Part shown: one piece after another, positions 13,533 to 16,514 of the stretch
Layout of the letters: each line of letters starts with the position of its first letter
Numbering within the stretch: position 1 is the stretch's first letter
NCBI GenBank assembly: GCA_946626265.1
Contig: CAMOUE010000029.1
Coordinates: forward strand, 1-16,514
DNA length: 16,514 bases
Origin: an uncultured Eggerthellaceae bacterium
Lineage (GTDB): Bacteria > Actinomycetota > Coriobacteriia > Coriobacteriales > Eggerthellaceae
Direction: 5' to 3'
Notes under the pieces: generated by a model
What the model was told of the DNA's origin: nothing
What the model saw: only the letters and a program-made list of their open reading frames with translations
The model's database searches: none
Position numbers and translations under genes: made by a program

Positions 13533-13992
13533 TCTTGCTCTGGAGGACATGGAGAAGCGAGCTTGCGAGCCAGCTCGAACAGGTGCCCGCCTTGAGATGC
13601 TGAATGGGCGGGATGCCCGGGTTTGCGGGCGCGATCACGGCGGGCTTGATTACGCCCGCGGTTTCCCCAGCTTTTTTGCGATCAAGAGGAATTGCGCCAC
13701 AAAAATTGATTAGTGCACAAAAGCGCAAAGATTTACCAGGCGTTATGTCAATACAGGAGGAGCCACATATCGTGAATGCAGATAGAGGCTGCGAGAAATA
13801 CCAGGACAGAGGCCGTATGCCATTCTCCGCTGGCAATGATTGTGTGTACTAATCCAGATTTGTGACAGTTTGCCGCCAATCTGGAAAAAATAATCGCGAC
13901 GATAGTATGGTAATGCCGCTATTTCAGCAGCAGTCTATACTGCCTCGGCGTGTGCGGGTGCATGGTTTCTGTCTTTATCGAGGATGAGTTGC
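13533..13992. other. 460-bp gap with GC-rich hairpins and no convincing gene
   Basis: The first half (13533-13680) is GC-rich and structured. A 6-bp stem pairs 13586-13591 with 13607-13612. A 7-bp stem gcgggcg/cgcccgc pairs 13625-13631 with 13653-13659 and contains an inner atca/tgat stem. A T6 run follows at 13672-13677, about 12 bases after the last stem. It may be the EamA terminator region or a structured RNA. The second half (13681-13992) is much more AT-rich. Inverted repeat ccagatt (13854-13860) / aatctgg (13878-13884) is followed by A6. A 35-codon plus frame at 13745-13852 and a 121-codon minus frame at 13471-13836 lack good RBSs and were not called. Confidence 0.5.
13936..13941 (+). 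promoter_or_regulatory. Possible -10 box for the nuclease-domain gene
   Basis: TATACT lies 52 bases upstream of the ATG at 13993. There is no good -35 at the expected distance, so the call rests on the -10 box, the AT-rich surroundings and the following gene. Confidence 0.3.
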
Positions 13993-14949
13993 ATGGCGGA
14001 AAAGCGGGTATATGTCAGTCATGATTCGGCGCTTCATTTTTGGAGGACCAATCCGCCGCGGTATGTTTTGGATGGGGCCGGCCAAAGCATCCGGATTTTG
14101 CGATTCTGCTCCGTGACAGACGAGCAAGTGCGTGCGTTTTGCCTGTCGGAGGCAGAGTTCGGGCCGCGTCCCGTTCATGTTCTCGTGCCGGTTCAGGGCC
14201 CAAGACCTCGCTCAATTCTGCATTATCACGTTCAGAAAGCGCCCATCCCGCCGCATTCGCTGTACCCCCTTCGAGATGGGGTGCATGTCGTGTCTCCTGA
14301 ACTCTGTTTCGTTCAGCTGTGTCAATCGCTCACGTTCGTTGAATCGCTCGAGCTCGGCATGGAGCTTTGCGGGACCTACGCCCTGCGCCCTTTCGAGTTC
14401 GAAGACATGGCATCACGTGACTATCAGTTGACCAGCGTCGATTCGATTAGGCGAAAAACGCAGACATGGAAGGAAATCCACGGACTTGCCCAAGCGCGGA
14501 AGGTGGCGCAATACCTCGTAGATGGATCGGCCTCGCCTATGGAGACCAAATTGTATCTACTGCTTTGCCTGCCGCAAAAACACGGTGGCTACAACATCGA
14601 ACGGCCTGAGCTCAATCCGGAGATTTCCTTGCCGGAAGAGTTTCGGAATATACTGCACCAAGATAAAGTGAAGCCCGATTTCCTGTGGCGGAAACACAAA
14701 GTCGTCTTGGAGTACGACGGGGAGTACCATGACGGCAAGGCGCAAGCTCTTCGCGACGAACGTCGAAGGATGGTTCTCGAAGCGATGGGCTACTCTGTCA
14801 TAACGGTCAAGAAGCAGCACGTCTACGATCCGCTTGTATTCGGCAGTTTTGCGGAAACGCTGGCGAAAAGGCTGGGAAAGCGGCTTCGTCCGCTCACCTC
14901 GAAACAGGAATTCTCCCGTGAGAACCTTCGGGAAACGCTGCTTTCGTAA
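13993..14949 (+). CDS. DUF559-like PD-(D/E)xK nuclease domain protein
   Basis: The 318-residue protein has a C-terminal restriction-endonuclease-like domain of the DUF559/Vsr type: SPMETKLYLLLCL (E184), KPDF (D229) and VVLEYDGEYH (E240, D242), then a helix with RDERRR and the strand YSVITV. The N-terminal 170 residues resemble the front part of AbiEi-like/DUF559 proteins common in actinobacteria (VHVLVPVQGPRP..., then VVSPELCFVQLC), but no toxin partner is seen next to it. ATG at 13993 (MAEKRVYV) is preferred over 13984 because GAGG lies nine bases upstream of it. Base composition is less GC-rich than in neighbouring genes, which suggests acquisition. Catalysis is inferred only from the motif; the cellular role is unknown. 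Confidence 0.8.
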   Translation: MAEKRVYVSHDSALHFWRTNPPRYVLDGAGQSIRILRFCSVTDEQVRAFCLSEAEFGPRPVHVLVPVQGPRPRSILHYHVQKAPIPPHSLYPLRDGVHVVSPELCFVQLCQSLTFVESLELGMELCGTYALRPFEFEDMASRDYQLTSVDSIRRKTQTWKEIHGLAQARKVAQYLVDGSASPMETKLYLLLCLPQKHGGYNIERPELNPEISLPEEFRNILHQDKVKPDFLWRKHKVVLEYDGEYHDGKAQALRDERRRMVLEAMGYSVITVKKQHVYDPLVFGSFAETLAKRLGKRLRPLTSKQEFSRENLRETLLS

Positions 14950-14964
14950 GCGTGCCAAGGTGAT

Positions 14965-15071
14965 TGAAAACGCCGCAGTGCATGAAAACGCCACAGTGCA
15001 TGAAAACGCCACAGTGCATGAAAACGCCGCAGCGCATGAAAACGCCGCAGTGTATAAGATGCCGCGGTGCA
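14965..15071. repeat. 18-bp tandem repeat array (five units plus one degenerate)
   Basis: Units tgaaaacgccacagtgca occur at 14965-14982, 14983-15000, 15001-15018, 15019-15036 and 15037-15054, with one or two A/G or T/C changes each. A degenerate sixth copy ends near 15071. The array begins 15 bases after the nuclease gene stop and ends about 47 bases before the MATE -35 box. The 18-base period equals six codons, so a frame reading VHENAT repeats runs through it, but it has no start signal of its own. It may be iteron-like binding sites or a slippage-prone repeat. Confidence 0.9.
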
Positions 15072-15117
15072 TATGTTGTATCCAGAATGTGTTGTGCCAG
15101 AATCACTGAAGGGTTAG

Positions 15118-15146
15118 TTGTCGGATAGCGCTAAACTCCCTGTGAT
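15118..15146 (+). promoter_or_regulatory. Candidate promoter of the MATE transporter
   Basis: TTGTCG (15118-15123) and TGTGAT (15141-15146) are 17 bases apart, about 30 bases before the ATG. The match is moderate. An overlapping TGATAA at 15143-15148 is an alternative -10. Confidence 0.4.
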
Positions 15147-15176
15147 AAAAAACGAACGTATATGAGGGGTTTTAGC

Positions 15177-16514
15177 ATGGCGCAAGAGCAGATGGAGCTG
15201 CGTGCGGTCGAAGGCGCGGGCGAGGGCGGAAGCATGGGGCAGGGCGGCCCCGACGACGGGGCGGTGCGCGGCGCGCAACGTGGCCCTGGCGGCGGCCCTG
15301 GCGCGCAACGCGGCCCCGGCGGCCCCGGCGGCCCCAGCGGCCGCAAGGCGCTCTCGACCGACCGCTTGGGGACGAGCAGCGTTTTGAAGCTCCTGTTCGA
15401 GTTCTCCATTCCGGCGATCATCATGATGACGTTCAACGCGTTGTACAACATCGTCGACTCCATATTCTTGGGACAAGCCGTCGGCGAGGCGGGCATCGCG
15501 GTCACGACCCTTGCGTTCCCGATCATGGTTATCCTCATGGGGCTTTCGGCGCTCGCCGGTCAGGGCGGTAACGCGCTCGCGGCCATTCAGCTCGGCGAAG
15601 ACCGTATCGACGCCGTCGAGCGCACCGTGGGCAACACGGTGCTGCTGCTCATCATCATCGCGGCCATCATCGCCCTCGTGGGAATCGTGCTCATCGACCC
15701 GCTGCTCGTGCTCGTGGGCACGACTGCCGAGCTGTGGGACATCACGAAGCTGTTCGTGCAGATCGTCATGATCGGCTTCGTCTTCCAATGCATCGGGATG
15801 GGCGCCAACAACTTCCTGCGCACAGAGGGCAAGCCCATGCTGGCGCTGGGCACGAGCGTCTTCGGCACCGTCGTGTGCATCGTGTTCAACTACCTGCTGG
15901 TCATGGTCATGGGGTTGGGCGTCGCGGGGTCGGCGTTCGCCACCATCATCGGCCAGGGCTCCAGCATGGTGCCGGTCATCTGGTACCTCGTGCGCGGCAA
16001 GGACGCACCGTTCCATCTGAAGCTCTCCGGCATGAAGCCCGACGTACGCCTGTGGGGTACCATCCTGTCGCTCGGCGTCGCGTCGTTCATCATGCAGGTC
16101 GCGAACGCCATCATCAACGTCATCCTGAACCAGACGCTCACGTACTACGGCGCACTCGACCCCGTCGGGGCGAGCGGCGCCCTTGCCGCCATCGGCGTGG
16201 CGGGCCGCATCAACGGCTTCGCGTTCATGCCGGCGGTCGGCGTTCTCATGGGCGCGCAAACCCTCATCGGTTACAACTACGGCGCACGAAAGTGGAATCG
16301 CGTGCGCAAGTCGTATTGGTTGGGCGTGCTGTTCGCGACCATCATAATCACGTTCTTCTTCGTGCTGATCCACGTTATCCCCGAGCAGATCGTGCAGCTG
16401 TTCGGCGTCGAAGGCTACCTCGAGCAGTTCTGCATCTACGCGCTGCAGGTCATGACCATGATGTTCCCGCTCGTCGGCTTCCAGATGATGAGCTCGAACT
16501 ACTTCCAGTCGACC
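15177..16514 (+). CDS. MATE family efflux transporter (3' end beyond window)
   Basis: The frame is open from ATG 15177 to the window edge (446 codons) and is partial at its C-terminus. The family is recognised from LGTSSVLKLLFEFSIPA, the first helix TFNALYNIVDSIFLGQAVGE, LSALAGQGGNALAAIQLGE, NNFLRTEGKPMLAL, and the second-half repeat GRINGFAFMPAVGVLMGAQT followed by IGYNYGARKWNRV. Such proteins export drugs or metabolites using a proton or sodium gradient. Unusual is the N-terminal tail of about 60 residues, Gly/Pro/Arg-rich with two GAQRGPGG copies, before the conserved start; most relatives have only 10-15 residues there. RBS GAGGGG lies eight bases before the ATG. About nine to ten of the expected twelve helices are inside the window. 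Confidence 0.92.
   Translation, partial: MAQEQMELRAVEGAGEGGSMGQGGPDDGAVRGAQRGPGGGPGAQRGPGGPGGPSGRKALSTDRLGTSSVLKLLFEFSIPAIIMMTFNALYNIVDSIFLGQAVGEAGIAVTTLAFPIMVILMGLSALAGQGGNALAAIQLGEDRIDAVERTVGNTVLLLIIIAAIIALVGIVLIDPLLVLVGTTAELWDITKLFVQIVMIGFVFQCIGMGANNFLRTEGKPMLALGTSVFGTVVCIVFNYLLVMVMGLGVAGSAFATIIGQGSSMVPVIWYLVRGKDAPFHLKLSGMKPDVRLWGTILSLGVASFIMQVANAIINVILNQTLTYYGALDPVGASGALAAIGVAGRINGFAFMPAVGVLMGAQTLIGYNYGARKWNRVRKSYWLGVLFATIIITFFFVLIHVIPEQIVQLFGVEGYLEQFCIYALQVMTMMFPLVGFQMMSSNYFQST

Noticed and set aside
13471..13836. A 121-codon minus-strand ORF overlapping the EamA 3' end
   Set aside because: It overlaps a firm gene, has no RBS at its start, and I recognise no family; it could be a remnant but is not supported as a gene.
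13745..13852. A 35-codon plus-strand ORF
   Set aside because: There is no Shine-Dalgarno sequence before the ATG and no recognisable motif.
14965..15071. CRISPR array
   Set aside because: The 18-bp units are contiguous without spacers, and no cas gene is present. The same holds for the 35-bp repeats at 7496-7600.
15114..16373. A 419-codon minus-strand frame over the MATE gene
   Set aside because: Composition (His/Asp/Arg-rich) is typical of antisense to a membrane protein; the plus strand encodes an unmistakable MATE transporter.

Overview
The window is GC-rich and densely coded. The proteins look like those of an anaerobic, gut-type actinobacterium of the Coriobacteriia (Eggerthellaceae-like). 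That placement is inferred from protein style and GC-rich codon use, not from a marker gene, so treat it as tentative. No rRNA, tRNA, CRISPR array, intact transposase or phage gene was seen.

Left part (1-7398, almost all on the minus strand). Bases 11-55 hold a 13-bp inverted repeat plus an extra copy of its arm. Next comes a 23-codon plus-strand fragment with a strong ribosome binding site (RBS), whose first 17 residues match the start of a radical SAM protein. It then breaks off inside the 3' end of rarA (AAA+ clamp-loader-like ATPase). Upstream of rarA, reading right to left in the direction of transcription, is a likely operon: a BspA-type leucine-rich-repeat protein, a DUF2201-type putative metallopeptidase/VWA protein, a MoxR-like AAA+ ATPase and a SAM-dependent methyltransferase. 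The ATPase appears to be broken by a one-base frameshift. Its usual C-terminal domain lies in the methyltransferase frame, with no stop between them, so the intact ancestor was probably one ATPase-methyltransferase polypeptide. A perfect 25-bp hairpin separates the VWA and ATPase genes.

Middle part (7399-11238). A 350-bp divergent region carries the minus-strand promoter and three 35-bp tandem repeats. It is followed by a plus-strand cluster: a DUF554 membrane protein, a small alarmone (ppGpp) synthetase, an OmpR-type response regulator and its histidine kinase (4-base overlap). The cluster ends at a hairpin shared with the convergent proA.

Right part (11239-16514). proA (proline biosynthesis, minus) diverges from an EamA/DMT transporter (plus). 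A 460-bp region without a convincing gene contains several GC-rich hairpins. Then come a protein with a DUF559-like PD-(D/E)xK nuclease fold, an array of five to six 18-bp tandem repeats, and a MATE efflux transporter that runs off the right edge.

The parts most worth checking are the LRR/VWA/MoxR/methyltransferase operon with its frameshift, the radical SAM remnant, and the palindromic or tandem repeats in nearly every larger intergenic gap.
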